NCBI RefSeq assembly: GCF_000282115.1
Contig: NZ_AKJY01000041.1
Coordinates: forward strand, 1 to 64,000
DNA length: 64,000 bases
Origin: Chryseobacterium populi
Lineage (GTDB): Bacteria > Bacteroidota > Bacteroidia > Flavobacteriales > Weeksellaceae
Reading direction: 5' to 3'
Below are positions 1 to 9,551 of this stretch, piece after piece; position 1 is the stretch's first letter, and every line of letters begins with the position of its first letter. The notes below the pieces were generated by a model that searched no databases, was not told the origin of the DNA, and saw only the letters and a list, made by a program, of their open reading frames with translations. The position numbers were made by a program, and so were the translations under genes.

Positions 1-21
1 CGAATCCCTCACTCTCCGCCA
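1..21 (+). tRNA. tRNA-Ser, 3' end only (5' part outside window)
   Basis: The first bases read as the 3' half of a tRNA: the end of a T-loop (CGAAT), a T-stem strand CCCTC, an acceptor strand ACTCTCC, then G and the encoded CCA. The acceptor strand pairs with GGAGAGT, and discriminator G73 with a GGAGAG-type acceptor is typical of bacterial tRNA-Ser. The anticodon lies outside the window, so the isoacceptor cannot be read. A hairpin terminator and an integrase remnant follow directly, the usual layout of a tRNA used as an integration site. Confidence 0.8.
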
Positions 22-42
22 TTTGGAGAAACAAATAAAATC

Positions 43-78
43 AAAAGCCTTTAAATCTTAGTGTTTAAAGGCTTTTTT
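43..78 (+). terminator. Rho-independent terminator after tRNA-Ser
   Basis: A perfect 12-bp stem (44-55 with 64-75, AAAGCCTTTAAA against TTTAAAGGCTTT) with an 8-nt loop is followed by a T-run to 78. It sits 22 bp after the tRNA CCA end and would end the tRNA transcript. Confidence 0.85.
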
Positions 79-129
79 GTTGTTTTGAAGAATCAAAATA
101 AAGCAAAGAAAAACAAACTGAAAGTGAGT

Positions 130-172
130 AATTCGGTGAGTAGCTTGAAACTATTTTCCTACTCACCGAATT
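130..172. repeat. 14-bp perfect inverted repeat between tRNA and integrase remnant
   Basis: AATTCGGTGAGTAG at 130-143 is repeated exactly in inverted orientation at 159-172, with a 15-bp spacer. There is no T-run, so it is not an obvious terminator. Its place between a tRNA 3' end and an integrase remnant suggests a leftover recombinase-binding or attachment-region element, but this is inference. A second, shorter dyad (GTTCA-TCGAT-TGAAC, 188-202) lies between it and the remnant. Confidence 0.6.
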
Positions 173-258
173 TACAGTAAACAGCCTGTTCATCGATTGA
201 ACATCTTGCAGGTCTAAAGGTTCAAGAATATATTACTAACCTTTAAACATTAAAAGCT

Positions 259-529
259 ATGCAAACCTACAGTTTGCTGTTCTATGCAAAAAAAATGAAG
301 AACAATCCTGAAATGTCAACTATTTATATGCGAATTACAGTTGGTGGTAAACGGAATGAAATTTCAACGGGGCAAATTGTAAAGACTTTACACTGGAATA
401 TAAAATTAGGAAAAATATCCGGCAACAATCCCCAATCAAAACAACTAAATGGGTTTCTGGAAGGAGTCTGTGCAAAATTGTTTAAGTGTTACAGAGAGAA
501 AACTTACACTTGTAGAAGTCTTTAAATAA
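259..529 (+). pseudogene. Tyrosine integrase remnant (N-terminal arm-binding domain, frameshifted)
   Basis: The 88-codon frame from the ATG at 259 matches the N-terminal arm-DNA-binding domain of Bacteroidota tyrosine recombinases: the opening MQTYSLLFYAKK, the segment STIYMRITVGGKRNEIST, then LNGFLEGVCAKLFKCYRE. Full integrases of this type are about 400 residues and carry R...HxxR...Y catalytic residues; none is present. At about base 500 the +1 frame resumes family-like sequence (KLTLVEVFK) and stops at 527-529, so a one-base indel truncated the frame and the remaining three quarters of the gene has been lost. It starts 237 bp after the tRNA-Ser end. I infer an old integration event whose element has decayed or excised. 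Confidence 0.75.
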
Positions 530-563
530 AATCTTTTTTGTAATTACTTGATATAGAGATCAG

Positions 564-608
564 CAGGACGGGGCAGGATGCTCATTATTGGTTTTGTGGA
601 TAGATTAG
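564..608 (+). promoter_or_regulatory. CAGGAT-repeat promoter of the pectate lyase gene
   Basis: Direct repeats CAGGAC (564-569) and CAGGAT (574-579) are spaced by 10 bp. Exactly 21 nt later lies TAGATTAG (601-608), a 5-of-6 match to the Bacteroidota -7 box TAnnTTTG. No TTG -33 element is present; the second hexamer occupies that place. The same arrangement precedes five other genes of the locus. The upstream in-frame ATG at 578 falls inside the repeat, which rules it out as the start codon. Confidence 0.65.
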
Positions 609-628
609 TTAGCACAAAATTAATATTT

Positions 629-3600
629 ATGAAAAATAAATCTTTACTGTTTAAGCCAGCTCTTAAATCTTTATTGTTTTGTGGATTAGCATTATCCACT
701 GTTGATTTTAGTGCTCAGATATTGGCATTCCCGGAAGCAACCGGTTTTGGAAGATATACTACGGGAGCAAGAGGTGCTGCAAATCCTCAGGTTTATCTGG
801 TTACCAATTTAAATGACAGCGGCCCCGGTTCATTCCGTGATGCGGTGAGCCAGCCGGGGCGGTTTGTTATATTTAAAGTGGGAGGTATTGTTAATTTACA
901 GTCAGTTGTTGCTGTGGCAGCTAATACCACGATTGCCGGACAAACTGCGCCCGGAGAAGGGATTGTATTTTTGGGCCCAAGAGTTTCATTTACCGGAGCC
1001 AATAACACAATTGCTCGGTATCTTCGTATCCGTTATGGCGGGACATCTCAAAATCAGGATGCATCAGGAATAGCCAACGGGGCTAACATTATTTTAGATC
1101 ACATGACTTTCACCTGGGGAACGGACGAGGTATTTTCCGTTAACTGGGATAATAACGGGACAAGTCCCGATAATATAACGATTCAGAATTCTATTATAGG
1201 ACAAGGAATGCACCGTCATAATCATTCTGCGGGAGGATTAATGCAACCTCCGACGGGAGGGAAGATCAGTCTAATCGGAAATCTATATATATGTAATAAA
1301 ACCCGTAATAACAAAATAAAAGGGATCAATGAGTTTGTCAATAATGTAGTTTACAACTGGGGTAACTATGGAAATACATATGGACACACCCAATCCGGAG
1401 AGGCATATATTATGGGCGGTGATTCGGCGGGAAGCTCTTTTGCCAATATCATCAACAATTATTTTATCGGAGGCCCAAATACAAGTAGTACGGTTACCAC
1501 ACCTTTCAGCGTAGGAAATGCCAATTTCAATCTGTACGGTTCCGGGAATTATTTTGATAACAATAAAAACGGAGTATTGGATGGAACTGCAGTCCCTCAA
1601 AACTTAACGGGATATCCTGTAGGGGATCCGGCAGCAATAATGGTCGGCCCGTACAATTATCCGATGAAAAGCCCGACACTAACCGCTCAGGAGGCGTACG
1701 ATAAAATCGTTACAGGTGTAGGAGCATCTTATCCAAGACGTGATCAGGTAGATGGTTTAATGATTTCAGATTTACTGTCAAAAGGTACAACAGCTACTTA
1801 TGTATATGTACAGACTGATTTAACAACTCAATTTGGATTTACCAATGGTGGTGCAGGACACGTTTATGGTGCGCCGGCTCCTTTGGATACGGATAATGAT
1901 GGTATGCCGGACGCATGGGAAATAGCTAATGGTCTGAATCCTAGTGGGTTCGATGCTTTGGCAGTAAGCACAACACATGCCCCGTATCTGAATATTGAGG
2001 TTTATATTAACAGTTTACCCAATACAACTCCTCCGGATTTTATTATTCCGCCCACAAATGTGAATTTCACCAATGCTGTCACAACAACAGGAGCTTCACC
2101 TTCCAGTTCTTTAACGGTCAACTGGAATGACAATGCTACCAATGAAACTAATTATATAGTAGAGCGTTCTACTGATGGAGTTACTTTTTCAGTTATTGCA
2201 ACACTGGGCGCGAATACAACAAGTTATAATGAAGTTGGTTTAATATCTAATACTCAATATTATTATAGAGTTAAAGCAACAAATGCATCAGAATCTTCGG
2301 TTTACACATCAAATACGTCTGTAACGACACCCCCGATTCCGTCAGCTCCTGCAAAAGCAATCAATCCGATTCCTGCAACGGGTAATAACAATGTAGAGTT
2401 GAGTGGTGGAAATCTGCTTTTAAAATGGAATGGCAGTTCAAATACAACAACATATTCAGTTTATTTTGGAACAGATCCTTTAAATTTAAGCAATGTTGCT
2501 ACTGTACCTTATTCTGCTACACCATCATATCAGCTTGCTAATTTAAATCCGGCAACAAATTACTATTGGAGAATTGATGCTGATAATGCTCTTGGTATTA
2601 CTGCAGGAGATGTGTGGACTTTTCGTACATTGACACCGGGTCTTGTCGGGAACTGGCCATTCGCAGAGGCTCCTTCCACAGGTGCTCAAATTGCAGATAT
2701 AACGTCTTTTGCAAATCATGGAATATTAGATACAGCCTATGATAATGCCAATGTAAGAGTACCCGGGAAAGAAAATAACGCCCTCGATCTGGCAACTTCA
2801 CCCAATAATATGTACATAGCCAGTATTCCTCATCAGAACCAGATTTTATTTGATAATCATTCTTTTACCGTGTCCTTCTGGATGAAAGCTCTAACAAGCA
2901 TGATTCCGTCTTCGTCTACAAGTTTATATGTATTGTGTAAAGGTTCTTTCACTAAAAATACCACAACAGGAGCCACCGGTAAACGTTTCAACGTAGAGAT
3001 CAAAGGAGGTCAGCTTCGTTACGCTATCGATGATGACGTTACGAAAAAGGAAATTACATCACCTATTGCCAATTATTTTACCGATAACTGGGTACATGTC
3101 GTGATTCAGAGAGATATTGCTGCGCATAAAATGAGAATTTACACCAATGGCGCTTTAAGCACCGAAGGAGATGAAGCTGCGGTTACAGGTATTGGTGAAG
3201 CAAGTGATCTGATCATCGGGAATATTGGTGAGCTTGAATTTTTATCAGCTTCCAATGCTCCGGCTCCTTATAAAGGTGCATTCGATGAACTTAAGATGTA
3301 CAATTATGCGTTATCTCCGGCGGAAGTATATGCTTTGTACAATCAGGCCGTGTTGGGCAATGATGAATTCAGTATCAGCAAAAATGTCGGAACAGTATAT
3401 CCAAATCCTGCAAAGGACCTGATTTCCATTAAGCTTCCGGAATATAAAAAGTCCAGTTTAACAGCAACAATTATCGATCTGACGGGAAAAATTATTGTCA
3501 AAGAAAAGATTAATGCTGATGGAAACGGAATCTTTAAACTGAATGTTGCAGACAAAAGAACCTCGGGAAATTATATACTCAATGTTTCAGGGGAAAACCT

Positions 3601-3631
3601 GAATAGTAATTTTAAAATTACTATTAAATAA
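629..3631 (+). CDS. Secreted multidomain pectate lyase (PL1-like) with T9SS sorting domain
   Basis: This 1000-residue exported protein would cleave homogalacturonan (pectate) by beta-elimination at the cell surface. The order is: signal peptide (about 1-30, ending SAQ); a right-handed beta-helix lyase domain opening with the FPEATGFGR motif of PL1-type lyases (about 33-420); an acidic calcium-loop-like segment DTDNDGMPDAWE near 420; two fibronectin-III-like modules (about 470-570 and 575-665); a LamG/concanavalin-like domain (about 672-870); and a C-terminal T9SS type A sorting domain beginning near VYPNPAKDLISIKLP. The sorting domain means secretion across, or anchoring to, the outer membrane. 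The start at 629 is chosen because an earlier in-frame ATG (578) lies in the promoter repeat and would precede the signal peptide. The PL1 family is assigned by motif style only. Confidence 0.85.
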   Translation: MKNKSLLFKPALKSLLFCGLALSTVDFSAQILAFPEATGFGRYTTGARGAANPQVYLVTNLNDSGPGSFRDAVSQPGRFVIFKVGGIVNLQSVVAVAANTTIAGQTAPGEGIVFLGPRVSFTGANNTIARYLRIRYGGTSQNQDASGIANGANIILDHMTFTWGTDEVFSVNWDNNGTSPDNITIQNSIIGQGMHRHNHSAGGLMQPPTGGKISLIGNLYICNKTRNNKIKGINEFVNNVVYNWGNYGNTYGHTQSGEAYIMGGDSAGSSFANIINNYFIGGPNTSSTVTTPFSVGNANFNLYGSGNYFDNNKNGVLDGTAVPQNLTGYPVGDPAAIMVGPYNYPMKSPTLTAQEAYDKIVTGVGASYPRRDQVDGLMISDLLSKGTTATYVYVQTDLTTQFGFTNGGAGHVYGAPAPLDTDNDGMPDAWEIANGLNPSGFDALAVSTTHAPYLNIEVYINSLPNTTPPDFIIPPTNVNFTNAVTTTGASPSSSLTVNWNDNATNETNYIVERSTDGVTFSVIATLGANTTSYNEVGLISNTQYYYRVKATNASESSVYTSNTSVTTPPIPSAPAKAINPIPATGNNNVELSGGNLLLKWNGSSNTTTYSVYFGTDPLNLSNVATVPYSATPSYQLANLNPATNYYWRIDADNALGITAGDVWTFRTLTPGLVGNWPFAEAPSTGAQIADITSFANHGILDTAYDNANVRVPGKENNALDLATSPNNMYIASIPHQNQILFDNHSFTVSFWMKALTSMIPSSSTSLYVLCKGSFTKNTTTGATGKRFNVEIKGGQLRYAIDDDVTKKEITSPIANYFTDNWVHVVIQRDIAAHKMRIYTNGALSTEGDEAAVTGIGEASDLIIGNIGELEFLSASNAPAPYKGAFDELKMYNYALSPAEVYALYNQAVLGNDEFSISKNVGTVYPNPAKDLISIKLPEYKKSSLTATIIDLTGKIIVKEKINADGNGIFKLNVADKRTSGNYILNVSGENLNSNFKITIK

Positions 3632-3765
3632 GAATTGTCAAAGTTTAATTTCATGTTTTAAAAGATTTTTCTTCTGCAATGAGACAGAAAATTTGAGTGA
3701 CCGATTGCATTAATTAAAAAATTATTGAAATTTTGTAGGTATTGAAATCATTCAGAGCCGGTCAA

Positions 3766-3810
3766 CATGAAAGAGCAGGATAGTGTAGGCTTTCAAAATG
3801 TATATTTTTA
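3766..3810 (+). promoter_or_regulatory. CAGGAT-type promoter before the GH28-GH2-CE12-GH106 operon
   Basis: CAGGAT (3776-3781) is preceded 10 bp upstream by a weak copy (CATGAA, 3766-3771) and followed after 21 nt by TATTTTTA (3803-3810, 5 of 6 matches to TAnnTTTG). The leader to the ATG at 3982 would be about 170 nt, longer than for the other members. The rest of the 350-bp gap (3632-3981) is AT-rich; it holds a half-site-like CCGATTGCATTAATT (3701-3715) and no credible gene. Confidence 0.5.
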
Positions 3811-3981
3811 TGAAAATAAAATGAAAGAATAATTTTCGTTGAACGATTGAAAATTATTTGCTGATTTTTTATGAAAAGAAACGGAATACATTTTATTTAA
3901 ATGATACTCCTTTATTTTTGTCATTTTTTTGAGTGCTAATTTTATTAATAAAAAATCAGGTTCTACAATAAAAAATAAATT

Positions 3982-5361
3982 ATGAAATCTCAAAATATAT
4001 CAAAATTTTTTTTATCTCTGTTTGTGCTCCTCTTGTTTTCATCAGGCGTAAAAAGCCAGGATAAGTTCCCTGACGGCACTAAAATTCCCAAGTGGTTTAA
4101 AGAAAATAAGCCTACTGACATTAATAAATTAGGAAAAAAATATATTCTTACTGATAATGGGGTGAAAAATGACAGCGCGGTTCTGCAGACAAAACAGGTT
4201 CAGGCAGTCATTGACCTGGCGGCTAAAAATGGTGGCGGTGTCATTATTGTGCCAAAAGGAACATTCCTGATCAGTTCTGTTTTCTTTAAGCAGGGAACAC
4301 ATTTGTATTTGGAGAATGGTGCGAAATTAAAAGGAAGCGATGATATCAGCGACTATCCGGTTGTAGAAACAAGAATGGAAGGGCAGACTCTAAAATATTT
4401 TCCGGCATTAATCAATGCAGACGGATTGGATGGCTTTACCATTTCAGGAAAAGGAACGCTGGATGGAAACGGATTGCGTTTTTGGAAAGCATTCTGGAAA
4501 AGACGCCAGTGGAATCCCAAGTGCACGAATATGGATGAGATGAGACCAAGAATCATCTATATTTCAAATTCTAAAAACGTTCAGATTGAAGGAATTACCG
4601 TAAAAAATTCACCTTTCTGGAGTACTCACTATTATAAGAGTGAATTTGTAAAATTATTAAACCTGACAATTTTAGCACCGAAAGAACCGGTGAAAGCACC
4701 AAGTACAGATGCTGTTGATATCGATGCCTGCACAAATTTCCTGATTAAAAATTGCTATATGTCAGTGAACGATGATGCCATTGCACTGAAAGGCGGAAAA
4801 GGTCCGAAAGCAGATAAAACCTCTGAAAATGGGGAAAACAGAAACATTATCATCGAAGATAACAGCTTTGGATTTTGTCACAGTGTCCTGACTTGTGGCA
4901 GCGAATCAATCCACAATTATAACGTAATTCTGCGTAATTCAAAAGTGAAAGATGCTTCGAGACTGTTACATCTTAAAATGAGACCCGATACTCCTCAACA
5001 CTACGAATATCTTACGGTTGAAAATATTACGGGAAATGTTAAAACTTTCCTGTATGTGAAAGGCTGGAGTCAGTTTTTTGATTTAAAAGGGGAAGAGAGA
5101 CCTGGAAAATCTTTAGCAAATAACATTCTGATAAAAAATATAGACATCAGTTGTGAAACGGCATTCGATATTGAAAAATCAGACTTGTATGATTTGACAG
5201 ATTTCACGTTGGAAAACCTAAAGATAAAAGCGTTAAAACCCAAAGAGGAAAATTTGGATGCCATTAAAAATTTGAAAAAAATTAAAGTAAATGTTGCCCA
5301 GGCTGCTTCTTTAGACATATCATACGACAAAAAAGATGATTCCGACATTGCCGTAAAATGA
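3982..5361 (+). CDS. GH28 family glycosidase with atypical active-site loop
   Basis: Exported beta-helix hydrolase of the polygalacturonase/rhamnogalacturonan hydrolase family, 459 residues, signal peptide about 1-25 (ending KSQ). It would release galacturonate-containing products from pectin in the periplasm. The family motifs are recognisable but shifted: STDAVDID (D243) replaces the usual NTDG, DDAIALK gives D264/D265, FCHSVLTCGSES carries H300 in place of GHG, and HLKMRP (K332) replaces RIK. The acid residues are kept while flanking residues differ, so the specificity probably differs from plain polygalacturonase; this subgroup often acts on rhamnogalacturonan or as an exo-enzyme. It overlaps the next gene by 4 bp (ATGA), so the two are translationally coupled. 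Confidence 0.85.
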   Translation: MKSQNISKFFLSLFVLLLFSSGVKSQDKFPDGTKIPKWFKENKPTDINKLGKKYILTDNGVKNDSAVLQTKQVQAVIDLAAKNGGGVIIVPKGTFLISSVFFKQGTHLYLENGAKLKGSDDISDYPVVETRMEGQTLKYFPALINADGLDGFTISGKGTLDGNGLRFWKAFWKRRQWNPKCTNMDEMRPRIIYISNSKNVQIEGITVKNSPFWSTHYYKSEFVKLLNLTILAPKEPVKAPSTDAVDIDACTNFLIKNCYMSVNDDAIALKGGKGPKADKTSENGENRNIIIEDNSFGFCHSVLTCGSESIHNYNVILRNSKVKDASRLLHLKMRPDTPQHYEYLTVENITGNVKTFLYVKGWSQFFDLKGEERPGKSLANNILIKNIDISCETAFDIEKSDLYDLTDFTLENLKIKALKPKEENLDAIKNLKKIKVNVAQAASLDISYDKKDDSDIAVK

Positions 5362-8213
5362 GATGTTTTTCCAAAATATTTGTTTTGTTATGTTTATGCT
5401 CACAATTATTGCATTCTCAATCTAAGGAGATTCAGTTCCTGAGCGGTACGGATTCTGAGCATACCAAAGAATGGGATTTTTGGATAAGCGGTGGACGAAA
5501 ATCCGGAAGCTGGAACAAAATTCAGGTTCCTTCACAATGGGAACAGCAGGGATTTGGGTCGTATAATTACGGAAGAGATTATGTGACTTACGGTAAAAAT
5601 TTTAAATTTAATGATGAAGTGGGCTTATTTAAGCACAAATTTCTAGTTCCGGATTCATGGGAAGGAAAATCGGTCAACATCGTTTTCGAAGGATCAATGA
5701 CGGATACTGAAGTGAAGATTAACGGACAACTTGCAGGCGAAATTCATCAGGGTGCTTTTTATGAATTTAAATATGATATTTCAGATAAATTAAAATTCGG
5801 AAAAGAGAATATTCTCGAAGTCAAAGTTTCCAAAATGTCAGCTGATAAATCCGTTAATAATGCAGAACGTCTTGCAGATTATTGGGTTTTGGGAGGAATT
5901 TTCCGTCCGGTTTATCTGGAAGCCAATCCAAAAGAAAATATTTCATGGACAGCCATCGAGGCTAAGGCTGACGGGACTTTTCGTTCAAATATACATTTAA
6001 AAGGATGCCAAACTGTCAATAATTTAAAAGTTGAATTATTTGATGCTAAAAATATTCTCGTTGGCGAGTCCCAGATTAGAATTCAAAAAGGAGATACTTT
6101 AAAACAAATTCAATTTTTAGTTAAAAATCCAAAACTTTGGACAGCAGAAACGCCGAATTTATACAAAGCGAAATTTAGCTTAAATAAAAACAGAAAAAAT
6201 ATCTGCCAAACCGAAGAGAAATTCGGTTTCCGAACCATTGAAATCCGAAAAGGCGACGGAATCTATATCAACGGAACCAAAATCAAGATGAAAGGCATCA
6301 ACCGTCATGTCTGGTGGCCTGAAACTGGTCGGGCGGTCAACAAAAATATAGATTTAATGGATGTTCAGCTCATCAAAGAAATGAATATGAACGCCGTTCG
6401 ATGCTCGCATTATCCACCGAATAAATCATTTTTAAAAATTTGTGATTCTTTAGGTTTGTATGTTTTGGATGAACTGGCCGGCTGGCAAAAAAAATACAGT
6501 ACTGAGGTTGGTAAAAAGCTCGTCATGGAGATGGTTACAAGAGATGTTAACCATCCTTCAGTCATTTTCTGGAGTAATGGAAATGAAGGTGGACATAATT
6601 TTGATCTGGATACAGAATTTGGAAAATATGACTTGTCCAATCGCCCTGTAATTCACGCTCATCATAAGCCTGGAAACGCCTTCAACGGAATCGACTGCAA
6701 CCATTACGAAGATTATTACAGTACACAAAAAATCCTTGAAGGAGAGAATATCTATATGCCGACCGAATTTTTGCATGCACAGGATGACGGTGGTGGCGGG
6801 ACTTCTTTAGCTGATTATTGGGAGCTGCACTGGAATTCCAAAAAAGGTGCCGGAGGTTTTATCTGGGCGTTTGCCGATGAAGGTTTAGTGAGAACAGATC
6901 TCAGTAATCAAATAGATGTAAATGCCATCAATGCTCCGGATGGAGTTGTGGGCCCGCATCGCGAAAAAGAAGGAAGTTTCTATGCAATTCGCGAAATTTA
7001 CAGTCCGGTAAAAATTGATCTTAAAACGATTTCAAATGATTTTAATGGAGTCATTTCTGTAGAAAACCAATATTATTTTACCAACTTAAATGAATGTCAG
7101 TTTGAATGGAAACTGATGAAATTTAAAACACCTTATTCCTCCGAATCAGGATTTGATGTTCTGCAAAGCGGAAAATTACAGTCTCCGAATATTAAGCCTA
7201 CAGAAAAAGGAAATATTCATTTAAACCTTCCTCAAAGCTGGAAAAAAAGTCAGGCTTTATTGTTAACTGCAACGGATCCTTTCGGAAAAGAAATTTATAC
7301 ATGGACCTGGAAAATTACTTCTAATGAAAAAATTTCAGAACAATTTTCGAAATCCTTAATCAAAGAATTCCCGGTTTCAGTTGTAGAAAATGATTCTTTA
7401 TTTATTTTAAAATCAGATGAAAAAGAATTTTCAATTGGAAAAAAAGATGGTTTATTGAAATCAATGGTTATCGATAAAAAAGGTAAAAAAATGACCTTCC
7501 GTAACGGGCCGGTTTTCGTTAATGGGAAAATGGAATTATCTTCAATAAAATCATTTGCAGAAGCAAAAAATCAAGTCATAGAAGTCTTATACAATGACGG
7601 AAAAAAAATTAACTGGAAGCTCAATTCAAACGGAATTTTAGAACTAAATTATGAATATTCTCTTGTAGGAGATTATCCGTTTGCCGGTGTAAGCTTTGAT
7701 TATCCTGAAAATTATATCATCAGTGCAAAATGGCTGGGTAAAGGACCATATCACGTTTGGAAAAACCGCTTGCAAGGACAGACCTATAATGTTTGGCAGA
7801 ATTTGAAAAATTCATCACGAACGGGTTCTTCGCCTTGGATTTATCCTGAATTCAAAGGATATTATGATGATGTTGCCTGGTTACAGTTAGATACTGCAGA
7901 AGGGAAAATCACCATCGGAACAAAAGAGGAAAAAATGTTTGTAAGACTCTTTGATTTTTATGGAATTTATGGTGCAGAAGGTTACCCGAAGTTGGCGGCA
8001 GGAAATATTTCATTTTTAGATGCAATTCCTCCACTGGGAACTGTTTTGGCGTTTAATATTAATGATAAAACCGAATCTTTAGGACCGGAAAGTGAACAGA
8101 ATCATCTTAACGGAACATTTAAAAGAACATTGTATTTCTATTTCGGGCTACCGGATTTAGGAGATGAAAAGAAGCAGTTTACAATGCCGGAAGTCAATAT
8201 TTTAACCGATTGA
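5358..8213 (+). CDS. GH2 family exo-glycosidase (beta-galactosidase-like)
   Basis: 951-residue exported GH2 enzyme with signal peptide about 1-20 (LLHSQ). It has an N-terminal sugar-binding jelly roll, an immunoglobulin-like domain, then the TIM barrel beginning around KMKGINRHVWWPETGR. The general acid/base is E410 in WSNGNEGG and the likely nucleophile is E470 in YMPTEFLH. A beta-galactosidase small-chain-like C-terminal region follows (GKGPYHVWKNR). In a rhamnogalacturonan locus it most plausibly removes beta-linked galactose or glucuronic acid side groups; the exact substrate cannot be read from sequence. It starts inside the stop of the GH28 gene and is followed 2 bp after its stop by the CE12 gene, so it sits mid-operon. 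Confidence 0.88.
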   Translation: MRCFSKIFVLLCLCSQLLHSQSKEIQFLSGTDSEHTKEWDFWISGGRKSGSWNKIQVPSQWEQQGFGSYNYGRDYVTYGKNFKFNDEVGLFKHKFLVPDSWEGKSVNIVFEGSMTDTEVKINGQLAGEIHQGAFYEFKYDISDKLKFGKENILEVKVSKMSADKSVNNAERLADYWVLGGIFRPVYLEANPKENISWTAIEAKADGTFRSNIHLKGCQTVNNLKVELFDAKNILVGESQIRIQKGDTLKQIQFLVKNPKLWTAETPNLYKAKFSLNKNRKNICQTEEKFGFRTIEIRKGDGIYINGTKIKMKGINRHVWWPETGRAVNKNIDLMDVQLIKEMNMNAVRCSHYPPNKSFLKICDSLGLYVLDELAGWQKKYSTEVGKKLVMEMVTRDVNHPSVIFWSNGNEGGHNFDLDTEFGKYDLSNRPVIHAHHKPGNAFNGIDCNHYEDYYSTQKILEGENIYMPTEFLHAQDDGGGGTSLADYWELHWNSKKGAGGFIWAFADEGLVRTDLSNQIDVNAINAPDGVVGPHREKEGSFYAIREIYSPVKIDLKTISNDFNGVISVENQYYFTNLNECQFEWKLMKFKTPYSSESGFDVLQSGKLQSPNIKPTEKGNIHLNLPQSWKKSQALLLTATDPFGKEIYTWTWKITSNEKISEQFSKSLIKEFPVSVVENDSLFILKSDEKEFSIGKKDGLLKSMVIDKKGKKMTFRNGPVFVNGKMELSSIKSFAEAKNQVIEVLYNDGKKINWKLNSNGILELNYEYSLVGDYPFAGVSFDYPENYIISAKWLGKGPYHVWKNRLQGQTYNVWQNLKNSSRTGSSPWIYPEFKGYYDDVAWLQLDTAEGKITIGTKEEKMFVRLFDFYGIYGAEGYPKLAAGNISFLDAIPPLGTVLAFNINDKTESLGPESEQNHLNGTFKRTLYFYFGLPDLGDEKKQFTMPEVNILTD

Positions 8214-8215
8214 TT

Positions 8216-9538
8216 ATGAGAAATTGGACAGGAATTATAGCAGCTTTTATTTGTTCATCAATGTTTGCACAACAAACCATTTTCAAATTTGATTTTGGTG
8301 GAAGCAGAACTCAGGATGGTTTTATTCCCATCACCGAACATTCTGAATTCGACAGGAAAATTGGTTATGGATTTATGAATATTTCCGGCTTAAAATCAAT
8401 CGACAGGGGAGGAAATGCTTTGACAGAAGATTATATCACCAGTGAAAAACCTTTTTATTTTTCGGTGATAATTCCGGAAGGAAATTATGATATTAAGTTA
8501 AATTTAGGTGATTCTAAAGGAACTTCCGAAACAACAGTTCGTGTAGAAAACCGCCGTTTGATGCTTGATGATGTGAAAACAAAAGAGGATGAAATTGTCG
8601 AAAAATTAATAACCGTTCACGTTAAAGATAGCATTATTCGTAATCAGGATGGAATTGAAATTGGAATTGTTAAACTTAAACCAAGAGAAAGAAAATATTT
8701 ACATTGGGACAATTTATTGACAATTGAATTTAATGATAAAACCCCAAAAGTTTGGGCAATAATCATTCAACCCAATAAAATAGCAAAAACAATTTATCTT
8801 ACAGGAGATTCTACCGTGGTAGATGCACTCTACGAACCTTGGGCGTCGTGGGGACAGATACTGCCTTATTTTTTTGTTCCGAAAGAAGTTGTTGTTGCCA
8901 ATTATGCCGAAAGCGGGGAAACTTTGAAAGCCTTTGAAGACCGTCACCGAATTGATAAAATCTGGAACAAGATAAAGCCTGGAGATTATCTATTCATCCA
9001 GTTTGGACATAATGACCAAAAATATGGGAATAGCACAGCGTCTGGTTATAGAAAAAGATTGCAAAAATGGATTAATAAAGCAAAACAATTGGGCGCAATT
9101 CCGGTTTTAGTTACATCAATGAATCGAAGAATTTTTGATGAAAATAATAAGATTGTCAATACTTTGGATGATTTTCCCGATGCAATGCGGGAAATTGCGA
9201 AAGAAGAAAATGTATATTTAATCGACCTGAATGCAATGAGTAAAACGCTGTTTGAAGCGCTGGGACCGGAAAATTCTAAAAAAGCATTTGTCTATTATCC
9301 TGCAAATTCTTATCCCAATCAGCCGGATGCTTTGGCGGATAACACTCACTTTAATACGTATGGAGCTTATGAACTGGCAAAATGTGTCGTTAAAAGTATT
9401 ATCGATCAGAAGATACCTTTGAGTAAATTTGTTTCCAAAAATTATAGGGGTTTTGATTTAAATAAACCTGATCCTTTCGAAAAATTCCATTGGCCGGAAA
9501 GTGTCTTTATGGAATCTTTAAAACCGGATGGAAACTAA
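8216..9538 (+). CDS. Rhamnogalacturonan acetylesterase, CE12/SGNH family
   Basis: Exported SGNH hydrolase that would remove acetyl groups from the galacturonic acid of rhamnogalacturonan-I, clearing the backbone for the lyase and glycosidases. A signal peptide (about 1-19) is followed by an N-terminal beta-sandwich beginning FKFDFGGSRTQDGF (about 23-180), common in CE12 proteins of this phylum. The SGNH blocks are visible: GDST with nucleophile S199, FGHND (264-267), and the D375-N-T-H378 dyad near the C-terminus. The ATG at 8216 is used. A TTG at 8210 would overlap the previous stop and add only two residues before the signal peptide. Confidence 0.88.
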   Translation: MRNWTGIIAAFICSSMFAQQTIFKFDFGGSRTQDGFIPITEHSEFDRKIGYGFMNISGLKSIDRGGNALTEDYITSEKPFYFSVIIPEGNYDIKLNLGDSKGTSETTVRVENRRLMLDDVKTKEDEIVEKLITVHVKDSIIRNQDGIEIGIVKLKPRERKYLHWDNLLTIEFNDKTPKVWAIIIQPNKIAKTIYLTGDSTVVDALYEPWASWGQILPYFFVPKEVVVANYAESGETLKAFEDRHRIDKIWNKIKPGDYLFIQFGHNDQKYGNSTASGYRKRLQKWINKAKQLGAIPVLVTSMNRRIFDENNKIVNTLDDFPDAMREIAKEENVYLIDLNAMSKTLFEALGPENSKKAFVYYPANSYPNQPDALADNTHFNTYGAYELAKCVVKSIIDQKIPLSKFVSKNYRGFDLNKPDPFEKFHWPESVFMESLKPDGN

Positions 9539-9551
9539 AAAAATAAGAAAA

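Noticed and set aside
578..628. Upstream in-frame ATG giving a 1017-residue pectate lyase
   Set aside because: The ATG lies inside the CAGGAT hexamer of the promoter, and the added residues would precede a normal signal peptide that begins at 629.
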